DNA of 64,000 nucleotides from Brevibacillus aydinogluensis (GTDB taxonomy: Bacteria; Bacillota; Bacilli; Brevibacillales; Brevibacillaceae), in assembly GCF_031954365.1 (NCBI RefSeq), contig NZ_JAUSVZ010000018.1, one strand, 5' to 3'. A program made the translations under genes and the position numbers. Positions 26,004-34,762 of this stretch are shown here, in pieces (positions within the stretch are counted from its first letter, which is position 1; each line of letters starts with the position of its first letter). The notes under the pieces were generated by a model, which had not been told where the DNA came from, did no database searches, and saw nothing but the letters and a program-made list of their open reading frames with translations.

Positions 26004-26567
26004 ATGACAACGAACGTGACAGCACCGCAAGTGGAACTGAAAGTAGGCAAACCGGCCCCCGATTTTAACATGCTGACGACGAAAAACCTGGAGACGCTGG
26101 AAGAGCGCGTCACCCTGGCCGATTACAAAGGAAAGTGGCTCGTTCTGTTCTTCTGGCCGTTTGACTTTACCTTTGTCTGCCCGACGGAAGTGACCGCGTT
26201 CAGCGATCACCTGGACGAATTCCACGACCTGGATTGCGAAGTGTTGGGCGTGTCGACGGACAGCGTCTATACGCACCGCGCCTGGATTCAAACGCCGCGC
26301 GACCAAAACGGCATCGGGCCCGTGAAGTTCCCGCTGGCCAGCGACTTTACCAAGGAGACGGCCCGGGCTTACGGCGTGCTTGACGAAGAAACCGGCGCGG
26401 CCCATCGCGGTCTGTTCATCATCGACCCGGAAGGTGTGCTGCGCTACCAGGTCGTGACGGACATGAATGTCGGCCGCAGCGTCGACGAAACGCTCCGCGT
26501 GCTGCAGGCACTGCAGGCGGGCGGTCTCTGCCCGGCCAACTGGAAGCCCGGCATGAAGACATTGTAA
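26004..26567 (+). CDS. 2-Cys peroxiredoxin (AhpC/Prx1 type)
   Basis: 187 residues. Peroxidatic Cys59 sits in DFTFVCPTEV and resolving Cys176 in GGLCPANW, the typical 2-Cys arrangement. Reduces hydrogen and organic peroxides. Last gene of the operon; ATG 26004 follows GAGAGGAGAG. The electron source is probably the upstream glutaredoxin and flavoprotein. Confidence 0.93.
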   Translation: MTTNVTAPQVELKVGKPAPDFNMLTTKNLETLEERVTLADYKGKWLVLFFWPFDFTFVCPTEVTAFSDHLDEFHDLDCEVLGVSTDSVYTHRAWIQTPRDQNGIGPVKFPLASDFTKETARAYGVLDEETGAAHRGLFIIDPEGVLRYQVVTDMNVGRSVDETLRVLQALQAGGLCPANWKPGMKTL

Positions 26568-26649
26568 ATTGTAATCAGAGGTTTTTGGTGCGCACGATCG
26601 CCGGTTCTGCGGTACAATGAAAGCACGAGAAACCACAGGAAGAGGCGAC

Positions 26650-27204
26650 GTGACGATGCGGGATGTCAAACATCGCTACCGGGGGCTGCCGCCCCGCACG
26701 CCGGAGATGCTGTACAACATCGTGCGCAAGTTTTACCGGGGAGCGGTCAGCCACTACGATCTAATCCAGGAGAAAAAGGCGGACGTCAGGGCAGCCTGGC
26801 TGCAAAGAGGGGAGAGCGGCAGCGACGCGGCACTGCGGCAGGCGATGACCACGCTGTTTCTGGAGTTTCACTTCTACGTCACCTGCTGGCTGCAAATAGA
26901 GATGGCTCTCTATCGGCTGGCGCGGCAGGACGAGCGTCAGGCGGAGGTAATGGAGCGCTTCCGCGATACGTTGGAAAAGCACGTAAAGGTGCGGGAGCTG
27001 CTGGATGAGACAGAGGCCTGCGTCCAGGTGCAGTGGCAGCATGACGGCCCTGGTCTGGCGTGCGTCGAGAGGGACGGATACACGTTTGGAGACGTGACAT
27101 TTACCGTGGACGAGCAGAGCCTGCAAGACCTGCATGACTTGTATGCGGCGATCATGGCCGCAAGAGAAGCCCAACCCTCCGCTGCGCCGACCGTCTCCGG
27201 CTGA
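26650..27204 (+). CDS. Hypothetical protein, helical
   Basis: About 184 residues, mostly alpha-helical and charged, with aromatic patches (EFHFYVTCWLQIEMALYRL near the middle). No family recognised and no signal peptide. ATG 26617 overlaps a -10-like TACAAT (26613-26618), so GTG 26650 or ATG 26656, just after AGGAAGAGG, is more likely. It stands alone, converging on the repeat-protein gene at a shared terminator. Confidence 0.6.
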   Translation: MTMRDVKHRYRGLPPRTPEMLYNIVRKFYRGAVSHYDLIQEKKADVRAAWLQRGESGSDAALRQAMTTLFLEFHFYVTCWLQIEMALYRLARQDERQAEVMERFRDTLEKHVKVRELLDETEACVQVQWQHDGPGLACVERDGYTFGDVTFTVDEQSLQDLHDLYAAIMAAREAQPSAAPTVSG

Positions 27205-27245
27205 GGCAATCTGCCCGGCGCAGGACATGCTTGCAATCAACACGA

Positions 27246-27283
27246 AAAAACGTGACCGCCCGTTTTGGGACGGTCACGTTTTT
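27246..27283. terminator. Bidirectional terminator
   Basis: AAAAACGTGACCG (27246-27258) pairs with CGGTCACGTTTTT (27271-27283); the A and T runs give a U-tract in both directions. It separates the convergent hypothetical gene and the spore repeat-protein gene. Confidence 0.85.
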
Positions 27284-27306
27284 CATGTAAGCCGGTTGTG
27301 CCGACA

Positions 27307-28071
27307 TCAGAAACTGCTCGGGAAGATGGAGCCAGTTTGCTGCGGAGCGGGCTGGCCTGCATTGAGGGCGCGCACTTCCTGCACATTGGTGCCGGCAAAG
27401 CCGGGTTGGAAAATGGCTTGGGCGCCGCCAAACGACGGGCTGATCGACTGTTGCGGCTGAGCCTGCTGCATGTACCCGCCGCCCAGGGATGCGGAATAGC
27501 CAACTTGGTTTTGCTGGCGCACTTCCTGCACGTTGGTGCCGGCGAAGCCAGGTTGGAAAATGGCTTGGGCGCCGCCAAACGACGGGCTGATCGACTGCTG
27601 CGGCTGAGCCTGCTGCGCGTACCCGCTGCTCAGGGATGCGGAATAGCCGCCTTGGTTCAGTTGGCGCACTTCCTGTACATTGGTGCCGGCAAAGCCGGGT
27701 TGAAACACGGCCTGCACACCGCCGCCAAACGACGGGCTGATCGTCTGCTGCGGCTGAGCTTGCTGCGCGTACCCGCCGCCCAGGAATGCGGAATAGCCGC
27801 CTTGGTTTTGCTGGCGGACTTCCTGTGCGTTAGTCCCGGCGAAACCGGGTTGGAAAATGGCTTGAGCGCTGCCGAACGAATGGCTGATCGGCTGCTGAGG
27901 TTGAGCTTGCTGCGCGTACCCGCCGCTCAGGGATGCGGAATAACCGCCTTGGTTCAGTTGGCGCACCTCCTGCACGTTGGTCCCGGCAAAACCAGGTTGA
28001 AACATGGCGCTGGCAGGGGCACCGATGGACGGAAACTGCTGATATTGTTGGTTTTGTGTGAAGTGATTCAT
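27307..28071 (-). CDS. Repeat protein resembling an expanded gamma-type small acid-soluble spore protein
   Basis: 254 residues: a Q-rich N-terminus (1-23), then four copies of a 49-50-residue unit and a partial fifth. Each unit opens FQPGFAGTNVQEVRQLNQ and continues with GGYSAS, AQQAQPQQ and SPSFGGAQAI. The core TN(V/A)QEVR(Q)xNQ closely resembles TNAQQVRKQNQ of gamma-type SASP (SspE), which has two to three shorter repeats; the FA junction matches where the GPR protease cuts SspE (F-A in TEFASE). Composition is rich in Q, G, S and A, with no Cys or Lys. RBS GGAGG 10 nt before ATG. Possibly a spore amino-acid reserve or coat protein; it lies beside the yheC/yheD block. Confidence 0.65.
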   Translation of the reverse strand: MNHFTQNQQYQQFPSIGAPASAMFQPGFAGTNVQEVRQLNQGGYSASLSGGYAQQAQPQQPISHSFGSAQAIFQPGFAGTNAQEVRQQNQGGYSAFLGGGYAQQAQPQQTISPSFGGGVQAVFQPGFAGTNVQEVRQLNQGGYSASLSSGYAQQAQPQQSISPSFGGAQAIFQPGFAGTNVQEVRQQNQVGYSASLGGGYMQQAQPQQSISPSFGGAQAIFQPGFAGTNVQEVRALNAGQPAPQQTGSIFPSSF

Positions 28072-28197
28072 GTGTGTTTACACCTCCTGCCATTATCATT
28101 TCCAAGGATTAGAAGCTCATGCACGCAACGTCAATTCAAGAGAATTCTCATTTGGAAGAAAACGGATGCTCGGTACTATGCCTACAATTGCACATGG

Positions 28198-28228
28198 GTA
28201 AAAAACATGCCGGCCTCAATCAGCCGGC
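28198..28228 (-). terminator. Terminator of the yheC/yheD operon
   Basis: On the minus strand GCCGGC (28228-28223) pairs with GCCGGC (28214-28209), followed by a run of six T. It comes right after the last ATP-grasp gene, so the repeat-protein gene needs its own promoter; CATAGTA at 28180-28174 on the minus strand fits a SigG/SigF -10, but the -35 is poor. Confidence 0.65.
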
Positions 28229-28231
28229 GAT

Positions 28232-29551
28232 TTAGCTCCTCGATCCCGCCGCCTTTCCCTTGCCGCCGGGAAGGCGGGAGACGTATTGTGCGTAACGGAT
28301 CAGGTTGGACAGGGAGGAACGGCGGATGGACGGTTCGTCAAACTTTTCCGGCTTGGCATTGGCCTCGAAAAACCAAAGCTGTCCTTCCGCGGTCAGTCCC
28401 AGATCCATCGACATTTCCGCCAAGGCTTTGATCTCTTCGTTCAGGGCGCGGGCGATGGTCAGCGAGGTCTCCTTGATCTTCGTTTCAACAGCCGCAGCAT
28501 CTTCCTGGAACAGGGCGTTCAGCACGGTGGACAGGGGGTGAATCGAGCCGCCGCGCGGCACATGGGTGGTGATGTTTTGCGATCCGGCGCGACGGATGCC
28601 GATTCCGGTGACACACCACTCGCCCTTGCCGTTTTTCTGCACCAGGACGCGCACGTCAAACGGCTTTCCCAGATACAGCGCCCGATGGATTCCCTGCTGC
28701 ATGATGTACCCCTGTTTCCGCATGTGCAATTTGACGTGTTTCCAGACGGCGTACAGCGAGGAGAAGCGGCGGGAAATCGCGCGTTTTTCCTGCAGTCGCT
28801 GCAGGAACCAGCCGTTCTTGTTTAGCTCCACCCGCATGATGCCCTGACCGGCCCTGCCCCGAACGGGCTTCAGGTAGACAAACCGGTGTTTGTTGCAGAA
28901 GGTCCGAAAATGGGCAAACGTATCCAGCTTCTTCGTCTCCGGCAAAAAGGGGGCTACCTCTGCGTGGCTGCTGAGCATGCGAAACAGCGTGTGCTTGTCA
29001 AAAAAGCAGCGGTTGAAAAGCGTGACGTTCTGCAAGTCCTCGATCTGATCCAGGGCTCGCTTCACGTCCGAGCGTCTTTCCGCCTGGCGCGACGGGACGC
29101 GGTTGTAGACGACGTGCGGAAACGGCAGCACGGTTTCCAGCCACTGATTTTGCTGATCGTCGTACAGATAGCCGCGGACGTGTTTCTTTTCCCAGTTGAT
29201 CCCCTGTGGAGTAAATACGTAGACCAACGCGCCCAACTTTTTGCCGGAGAGGGAGAGGTCCTTGAAATGGTCACGATTGCCGAGAAAGGTCGGTCCGTCC
29301 CCGACAGTCAGAATGCCGATCAACGGTCCGATCTTCAAAGTGTTGTCGACGGTCTTGCAGTTGATGCGGGTACGGATGCGGCCCGGCTTCGGCTTTGGAT
29401 TGCCCAGGTGCAGCCGTTTTTTGCAGTCAAACGGCCCCAGGTGGGCAATCAACTGCCGGGGGTTGTTCGGCGTGAGCGCTTGTCGCGGGACGTGCAAAAA
29501 CCATCGGCCGCTGGGGAGGATGGTCAGCCACCCGGAGCGCTGTTGGAGCAT
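28232..29551 (-). CDS. YheC/YheD-family ATP-grasp protein (paralogue 4)
   Basis: 439 residues. The N-terminal ~170 carry the YheC/D domain (IGPLIGILTVGDG then INWEKKHVRGYLYD) and the C-terminal ~260 an ATP-grasp with YLKPVRGRAGQGIMRV, PFDVRVLVQKN, DLGLTAEGQLWFFEANAKP. These match ATPgrasp_YheCD, a family associated with the endospore. Start ATG 29551 follows GGAAGGAGG by 9 nt. Ligates an unknown acyl/amine pair using ATP, if the family behaves like other ATP-grasps. Fourth and last gene of the set. Confidence 0.85.
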   Translation of the reverse strand: MLQQRSGWLTILPSGRWFLHVPRQALTPNNPRQLIAHLGPFDCKKRLHLGNPKPKPGRIRTRINCKTVDNTLKIGPLIGILTVGDGPTFLGNRDHFKDLSLSGKKLGALVYVFTPQGINWEKKHVRGYLYDDQQNQWLETVLPFPHVVYNRVPSRQAERRSDVKRALDQIEDLQNVTLFNRCFFDKHTLFRMLSSHAEVAPFLPETKKLDTFAHFRTFCNKHRFVYLKPVRGRAGQGIMRVELNKNGWFLQRLQEKRAISRRFSSLYAVWKHVKLHMRKQGYIMQQGIHRALYLGKPFDVRVLVQKNGKGEWCVTGIGIRRAGSQNITTHVPRGGSIHPLSTVLNALFQEDAAAVETKIKETSLTIARALNEEIKALAEMSMDLGLTAEGQLWFFEANAKPEKFDEPSIRRSSLSNLIRYAQYVSRLPGGKGKAAGSRS

Positions 29552-29591
29552 GGGTGTTTCCTCCTTCCTGTACGGTGGTTCGCCTCGCTGC

Positions 29592-30968
29592 TTAAAAGTT
29601 GGCCAGATAGCAACTGTAGTCGACAAGCAGGCGGCTGGATTCCTGGTCCGCCTGTTTCAACCTGGCGTGTTTGAAGATGGACCGCCCCGGCTTGGAATTG
29701 GCTTCAAACATCCAGACGTGGCCGTGGGTGTCAATCCCCATGTCCAGCCCCAGTTCTCCCATGTCTGTCCCTCTCGCCTGTTCGAGCGCAGTGGCGATGA
29801 GGATGGCGGCTCGGGTGATGCGTTCAACCATCAGGTCTTTCTTTCTGCCGAACAGGTATGTCAGAAGTTCATCGCCTGGAATGACGGTTCCGCCGGTGCG
29901 GACGTGGGTGGTGACACTGCCGGAGCCGGCCACTTTGGCTGCCATGCAGGAGACGACCCATTTGTTTTGCTGGTTCTTGTGCAGGTGGACGCGGAAGTCA
30001 AACGGCCGGCCGTCAAACGTCATGAGCGAGATGCCCTGTTGAGCCAGATAGGAGCCGACACGGCGGGTGCGAAACACGTGCTGGTACAGCGAGGAGAGCT
30101 TGGCAAAGCGCCGCTTGACGATTTTGCTGCCGGAGTGGTAGGTGACGTCAAAGCCGCGGCCCGGATGGCGGACGATCTTGACGATCCCGTACCCCAGACT
30201 GCCGTTTTTCGGCTTCAGATAGACGAGCGGGTATTTCCGCAAAAGCGTGCGGAGCGTCTGCAGCGACGGCGAGGAATAGGTTTCCGGGATGTGTTCATTC
30301 ACTTCGGGATTGGGGTAGAGGATTTGATGCACGGTCCATTTGTCGAAAAACCCTTGGTTAAACATCGGCAGATTTACGTAGTGAGCCAGCCTGAATTTAA
30401 ATTCCTGAACCGCTTCCTGACGCTCCATCATCCGGGAAGGAATGCGGTCGTAGACGACGTCGGGCAGGGCGGTGTTCATTTTCCGCCAGACGTATCCGCC
30501 TCGCTTCGACGGGCGCAAAAACCAGGCGTCCACGCGGTGATCGTTCCAGTTTACGTCGTGCGGAGAGAAGATAAAGTAAAAGACGCCTTTCCCCTCTTGA
30601 GCCTGCAGCAGGTTGTAAAAAAACGAGGTGCGCGCTCCAATCGGCTGGCGGGAATTGCTGCGCAGCCCAGTGGTGACAATACCGATGGAGGGGCCGATGC
30701 GCAGGGTGTCATCTTCCCATTTGATGTGGATCAGCCCGCCGTGCGGAATGCCCAGATCGGCTTTCAACAGGCTCGTGACCTTGACGATACTGCTGTCCGG
30801 ATTTCGCCGGTCCTGAAAGACGGTCGTGACCACTTCCCGTTTTCCCAGCGAGACCTTGATCTTTTGGCGGGGACGCAGCTGCAGCTTTTGGAACAGGTGG
30901 GACGGCAGGATAATGCCGGAGACATGCGGGTAGGACAGGAAGCGGAGCCGCACTATGATCGATTCCAT
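29592..30968 (-). CDS. YheC/YheD-family ATP-grasp protein (paralogue 3)
   Basis: 458 residues with a longer N-terminal beta domain (1-90, IILPSHLFQKLQLRPRQKI) ahead of the common core: RIGPSIGIVTTG, VNWNDHRVDAWF, YLKPKNGSLGYGIVKI, PFDFRVHLHKN and LDMGIDTHGHVWMFEANSKP. RBS AGGAGGT 9 nt before ATG 30968. The metal-binding E-A-N-S-K-P end motif is intact, so it should be catalytically competent. Confidence 0.86.
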   Translation of the reverse strand: MESIIVRLRFLSYPHVSGIILPSHLFQKLQLRPRQKIKVSLGKREVVTTVFQDRRNPDSSIVKVTSLLKADLGIPHGGLIHIKWEDDTLRIGPSIGIVTTGLRSNSRQPIGARTSFFYNLLQAQEGKGVFYFIFSPHDVNWNDHRVDAWFLRPSKRGGYVWRKMNTALPDVVYDRIPSRMMERQEAVQEFKFRLAHYVNLPMFNQGFFDKWTVHQILYPNPEVNEHIPETYSSPSLQTLRTLLRKYPLVYLKPKNGSLGYGIVKIVRHPGRGFDVTYHSGSKIVKRRFAKLSSLYQHVFRTRRVGSYLAQQGISLMTFDGRPFDFRVHLHKNQQNKWVVSCMAAKVAGSGSVTTHVRTGGTVIPGDELLTYLFGRKKDLMVERITRAAILIATALEQARGTDMGELGLDMGIDTHGHVWMFEANSKPGRSIFKHARLKQADQESSRLLVDYSCYLANF

Positions 30969-30982
30969 GCGTTGTGTACCTC

Positions 30983-32062
30983 CTACATACTTTTCATGAG
31001 ATAGCGGGCGTAGCGAACCGGATGCGCGATGGAGCGGAGCCGGGCCTTTGGATCCTCAATCAGGCGGAACACGGTCCGTCCCGGTCTGCTGTTTACCTCG
31101 ATGATCCAGACGTTGCCCGCCGTGTCGATGCCGACGTCAATCCCCAGCTCAACCAGCCGGCCGTGCACCTTTTCTAGATAGGGAGGGAGCTCAGTCGCCA
31201 GGCGGTCGATTTCCTGTTCGATGCGGGCTTGCACTTCCGGCTGATAATGCTGGGCGAGAAAAGGCCCCAGCGGCACAGCCTTGCCGCCGCCGTGGAGATT
31301 GGACGTGATGCTGCGCTTGTCGCCCAGCCGGACGGCTTTTCCGGTGATTTCCCACGTACCGAGGCCGTTCTTTTGCACCAGAACGCGCACGTCAAACGGC
31401 GTCCCGTCCGGTGCGTGCAGCGACAGATACGGCTGGACCAGAAACGTCCGCCCGGCGGTAAAGCTGGCGATGAAGCTCTTCAGCCCTTGCGCTGTGCGAA
31501 TCGTGCGGGAAAACGGCTCGTTTTTCCGATCCCGCCCGACAATCTCGAAGCCGTTGAGAGTGGGAACGATCCGCACCACGCCGGCACCGTGCGTGCCGGC
31601 AGACGGTTTGATTACGGCAGCACCGTACGTTACCAGCATCTCCCGCAGCGCGGCAATGGTCAGTATCTCGGTCGGAGGAATCCACGCCGCCAACTCCGGC
31701 GACTTGCTCAACATCTGGTGCACCTGCCACTTGCCGGAGAGACCGTGGCCCAAAAACGTAATCTGCGGGTCGTTTTGCAACTTCTTCACGAATGGTTTAT
31801 AGTGGCGGTATGACGGACCGACAAAACAGCGGTCGTAGATGACGTCCGGCAGCGGAAAGATTCCGCTGCGCCAGGCGCCGTTACGATATTCGAACCCGGC
31901 GACGGTACGGGACTCAAAATCAACCTGGCGCGGTGAAAAGACAAAGACGTGAATGCCTGCCTTGCGTCCGATCAGCGTCAGTTTTTTGTAGTACGATTTT
32001 TCCTGAAAATGCGGGCCGTGGCATCGGGTCATAATGCCCAGGCTTTTTTGCTTTGCCGTCAT
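30983..32062 (-). CDS. YheC/YheD-family ATP-grasp protein (paralogue 2)
   Basis: 359 residues, the shortest of the four, lacking the N-terminal beta domain and starting at the LGIMTRC core strand. ATP-grasp motifs VIKPSAGTHGAGVVRI, PFDVRVLVQKN and IDVGIDTAGNVWIIEVNSRP are all present. This short form is nearest in layout to YheD. It starts 7 nt after the gene upstream on the same strand, so the two are co-transcribed. Confidence 0.86.
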   Translation of the reverse strand: MTAKQKSLGIMTRCHGPHFQEKSYYKKLTLIGRKAGIHVFVFSPRQVDFESRTVAGFEYRNGAWRSGIFPLPDVIYDRCFVGPSYRHYKPFVKKLQNDPQITFLGHGLSGKWQVHQMLSKSPELAAWIPPTEILTIAALREMLVTYGAAVIKPSAGTHGAGVVRIVPTLNGFEIVGRDRKNEPFSRTIRTAQGLKSFIASFTAGRTFLVQPYLSLHAPDGTPFDVRVLVQKNGLGTWEITGKAVRLGDKRSITSNLHGGGKAVPLGPFLAQHYQPEVQARIEQEIDRLATELPPYLEKVHGRLVELGIDVGIDTAGNVWIIEVNSRPGRTVFRLIEDPKARLRSIAHPVRYARYLMKSM

Positions 32063-32068
32063 GGAGGG

Positions 32069-33478
32069 TCACCTTCGTCTGATTTTCTTGCCGGTTTGTT
32101 TCCGTTTGGCTGTCCGGGGAAACCCGCACAAATAGGCGGCGTAATCCAGCATGCGCAGAACGGATGGACGTACGCGCCGGACAGAGCTGTCTTCCCTGGC
32201 CGCCTCAGGTATCGCGCTGGCCGTTTTGGAGGGCTTGCTGTTCACTTCCAGGAGCCAGACCCGGCCGCGAATGTCGACGCCGAGATCCACGCCAAATTCC
32301 GCGTACCGGCCGGAGAGCGACTGCTCCAGCAGCCGGGAGAGCTTCAGCGCAACGCTTCGCAGTGTCGCGACGGTCGGACGTGTACCCGTTGCCCAGGGGC
32401 CGCAGACGCGCAGAGCCTGGGCGGCACCGATCATCACGCCGCCGCGGGAGACGTTGGAGACGATGCTGTTTTGGCCGAGACGGGCGACCATCGACGTGAC
32501 GGCCCATTCGCCTTTGCGGTTTTTTTGCACCAGTACGCGAAAGTCGGCGGGGCGCTGCTGGATGCCGATCAACGGCAGCCCCTGCTGCAGCAGGTACGGC
32601 TTTCCGTTTGTCCGGTTCTGCAGGTATCGATGCAGGCCGGAAATACTGGAAAATGATCGGGTCGCGCTGCCGAGCCGGGCTGTCTGATACCCGCCGGCGG
32701 TGCGCCGCAGGCGGATGATGCCGCGGCCCATGCTGCCGTTTGCCGGCTTGGCGTAGACGGTTTTGTGCTGCTCCAGCATCTGTTTCAGATCCGTCAGACC
32801 GGAATAGCATACCGTCTGCGGCAGGTGTTCGGCAGCCGCCGGCTCGTTTTCCAGCGCTGTGTGAACGTGCCACTTATTGAGAAATTGTTCATTGAAAAAC
32901 GGGATGTTGAATTCCTTGCACCGCTCGATCCAATCACCCATGGCCTCGCTTTGCTCCCGCTTTCGGGAAAGCCGGTTGTAGATGCATTGAGGCAACGGCA
33001 GCACCGTTTGCCGCCACTTTTCGTTGTGGCGAACCATGCCGTGGACGATCTGTTGTTTCCAGTTGACGTCCTGCATGCGAAATACACAGACGATTCCGCC
33101 GCGGCGGAGGCAGACGTCCGCTATCTCGTCGAAGAACGAGGTGAACGGACCAAACGGGGCGGCTGGGGACTGGGGGTTGTAGCGGGAGACCAGAACGCCC
33201 AGATAGGGGCCAAAAACAAGACGCTGCTGGCTCGCGTAATAACGTGCCAGCAGGGGAACTCCCATAGGCAGATGCAGCGTGTGGGCCAGTGAGGGGCGAA
33301 TCAGGGTGAGGCCGCTTCGTTCCATGCCCGTTACGCGGGCGCAAGCAGTCTTGCTGCCAAACTGGACAGTAAGCGTCGACGTGTCCAGCTTCCACTTGCG
33401 AAGACACGCTTGGGGCAGATACAAATCGTTGTCCGTCTTGGGATCGTACGATTGCAGAAACGTTGGAACGTAAGACAT
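32069..33478 (-). CDS. YheC/YheD-family ATP-grasp protein (paralogue 1)
   Basis: 469 residues with the N-terminal beta domain (DNDLYLPQACLRKWKL, about 1-90), then FGPYLGVLVSR, YAKPANGSMGRGIIRL, DFRVLVQKN and VDLGVDIRGRVWLLEVNSKP. The C-terminus is a basic tail (KRKQTGKKIRRR). ATG 33478 with GGGAAGGGG upstream is chosen over 33502. YheC-like in layout. First gene of the operon; a SigK/SigE-like -10 lies upstream. Confidence 0.86.
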   Translation of the reverse strand: MSYVPTFLQSYDPKTDNDLYLPQACLRKWKLDTSTLTVQFGSKTACARVTGMERSGLTLIRPSLAHTLHLPMGVPLLARYYASQQRLVFGPYLGVLVSRYNPQSPAAPFGPFTSFFDEIADVCLRRGGIVCVFRMQDVNWKQQIVHGMVRHNEKWRQTVLPLPQCIYNRLSRKREQSEAMGDWIERCKEFNIPFFNEQFLNKWHVHTALENEPAAAEHLPQTVCYSGLTDLKQMLEQHKTVYAKPANGSMGRGIIRLRRTAGGYQTARLGSATRSFSSISGLHRYLQNRTNGKPYLLQQGLPLIGIQQRPADFRVLVQKNRKGEWAVTSMVARLGQNSIVSNVSRGGVMIGAAQALRVCGPWATGTRPTVATLRSVALKLSRLLEQSLSGRYAEFGVDLGVDIRGRVWLLEVNSKPSKTASAIPEAAREDSSVRRVRPSVLRMLDYAAYLCGFPRTAKRKQTGKKIRRR

Positions 33479-33512
33479 GGCAATCCCCTTCCCATCAGAC
33501 ATGAAGTTAGTC

Positions 33513-33541
33513 TATTTTATGAGCAGGCATATACTTTGGTT
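33513..33541 (-). promoter_or_regulatory. Candidate mother-cell sporulation promoter (SigK/SigE type)
   Basis: On the minus strand CATAAAATA (33521-33513) matches the SigK -10 CATANNNTA perfectly, and an AC lies 17 nt upstream, as in SigK promoters. The transcript would start near 33505, leaving room for the ribosome site of the first ATP-grasp gene. SigE shares the CATANNNT core, so the two cannot be told apart here. Confidence 0.5.
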
Positions 33542-33572
33542 CCATTGAGGAGAAGAGAGGGCGTTTGGCCAG

Positions 33573-34730
33573 ATGAATGCGTGGTTAGTGTTGCTGATGA
33601 ACGTGGCGGTCGGTTCCGCCATTGGCGGCATGACAAACGAGCTGGCGATCCGCATGCTGTTTCGCCCGCACAAACCGTGGCAGATCGGCGGCTGGCGGGT
33701 GCCGTTTACACCCGGATTGATTCCCCGCCGGCGGGATGAGATCGCCGTCCACATGGGTCGGCTGGTGGAAGAGTACCTGCTGACCGCCGAGGGCATCAAA
33801 CGGGCGCTGGCTCAAAGCGGAATGGAGAAAACGTTGAACACCTGGCTGACCGGCGTGGTCGACAGATGGTGTGCGGACGGCCGCACCCTGCGCCAGTTTC
33901 TGCACGCTGCCGCTCCCGAGCTGTTGGCCGAAGACGGCGGGATAAGCGAGAGCGTGCGCCGTCCGCTTCAGCAACGGTGGCAGGCGTTTGTCAACGAACT
34001 GATTCATCATCATGAACAGAAGCGGCTGCGCGAACTGATCCCCGCAGAGGGCATGGCCCGGATCGACACGGCGCTGGAGGATGCCAGCCGTCTCCTGCTG
34101 GAGCGTTTTCGCGCCTATCTGCACTCACCCGACGGTCAGCAGACGGTGCAGCAGATGATGCGCGGAATGCTCGGCGGAGGAGGCATGTTTGGCGGCTTGG
34201 TCGGCATGTTTCTGACGGAGGAAAAAATCGTCGGCAAACTGCTTCCCTACCTGGACGACCTGCTGGCCCATCCGGAACTGGTGAATCGGCTGAACCGCTT
34301 TTTGCGTCAGGAAGCAGACAGATGGCTGGACAAAACCGTGCGGGACGTGTATGACTGGATCGGAGCGCAGCAGGTGGAAGCGTGGTCGTCTGCCCTGTTT
34401 GCCAAGCTGGAGGAGCAGGGCGTCCGGCTTCTGGACAAGCCGCTTTGCCAACTGCTCTCCCCGCTGCGACAGACGGTGGCGGACCAGGTGATTCCCCGGC
34501 TGGCGCGCTGGATGGTGGAGACAGTGGAGCACAATGTGGAACGGCTGTTTCACAAACTCTCCGTCCGCGACATCGTCACCAGGCAGGTGGAGGGCTTCCC
34601 GATCGAACGGATCGAGGAGATGATCGTGGGGATTTCCGGACGGGAGTTTCGCATGATCACCATTCTCGGGTTTATCCTGGGAGGTGTCATCGGACTGGTG
34701 CAGGGGCTGTTGGCCGCCTTGTGGAGATAG
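33573..34730 (+). CDS. yheB: DUF445-family protein YheB
   Basis: 385 residues. N-terminal helix (1-18) then GGMTNELAIRMLFRPHKPW, the DUF445 signature, a long charged helical middle and a C-terminal membrane helix (about 365-382). Transcribed away from the yheC/D genes; the same YheB-YheC-YheD neighbourhood exists in Bacillus subtilis. Molecular role unknown. Confidence 0.85.
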   Translation: MNAWLVLLMNVAVGSAIGGMTNELAIRMLFRPHKPWQIGGWRVPFTPGLIPRRRDEIAVHMGRLVEEYLLTAEGIKRALAQSGMEKTLNTWLTGVVDRWCADGRTLRQFLHAAAPELLAEDGGISESVRRPLQQRWQAFVNELIHHHEQKRLRELIPAEGMARIDTALEDASRLLLERFRAYLHSPDGQQTVQQMMRGMLGGGGMFGGLVGMFLTEEKIVGKLLPYLDDLLAHPELVNRLNRFLRQEADRWLDKTVRDVYDWIGAQQVEAWSSALFAKLEEQGVRLLDKPLCQLLSPLRQTVADQVIPRLARWMVETVEHNVERLFHKLSVRDIVTRQVEGFPIERIEEMIVGISGREFRMITILGFILGGVIGLVQGLLAALWR

Positions 34731-34762
34731 CGATGCGGCCTGTTTTTTGGGCCATGGTACTC

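Noticed and set aside
26585..26618. SigA promoter for the orphan gene at 26650
   Set aside because: TACAAT (26613-26618) is good, but the nearest -35-like TTGGTG is 22 nt away, too far; kept only as a hint for start choice.
27380..28020. Regular ~147-bp tandem repeats that could suggest a CRISPR array
   Set aside because: The units keep one reading frame with a ribosome site and encode a repeated protein; there are no unique spacers.
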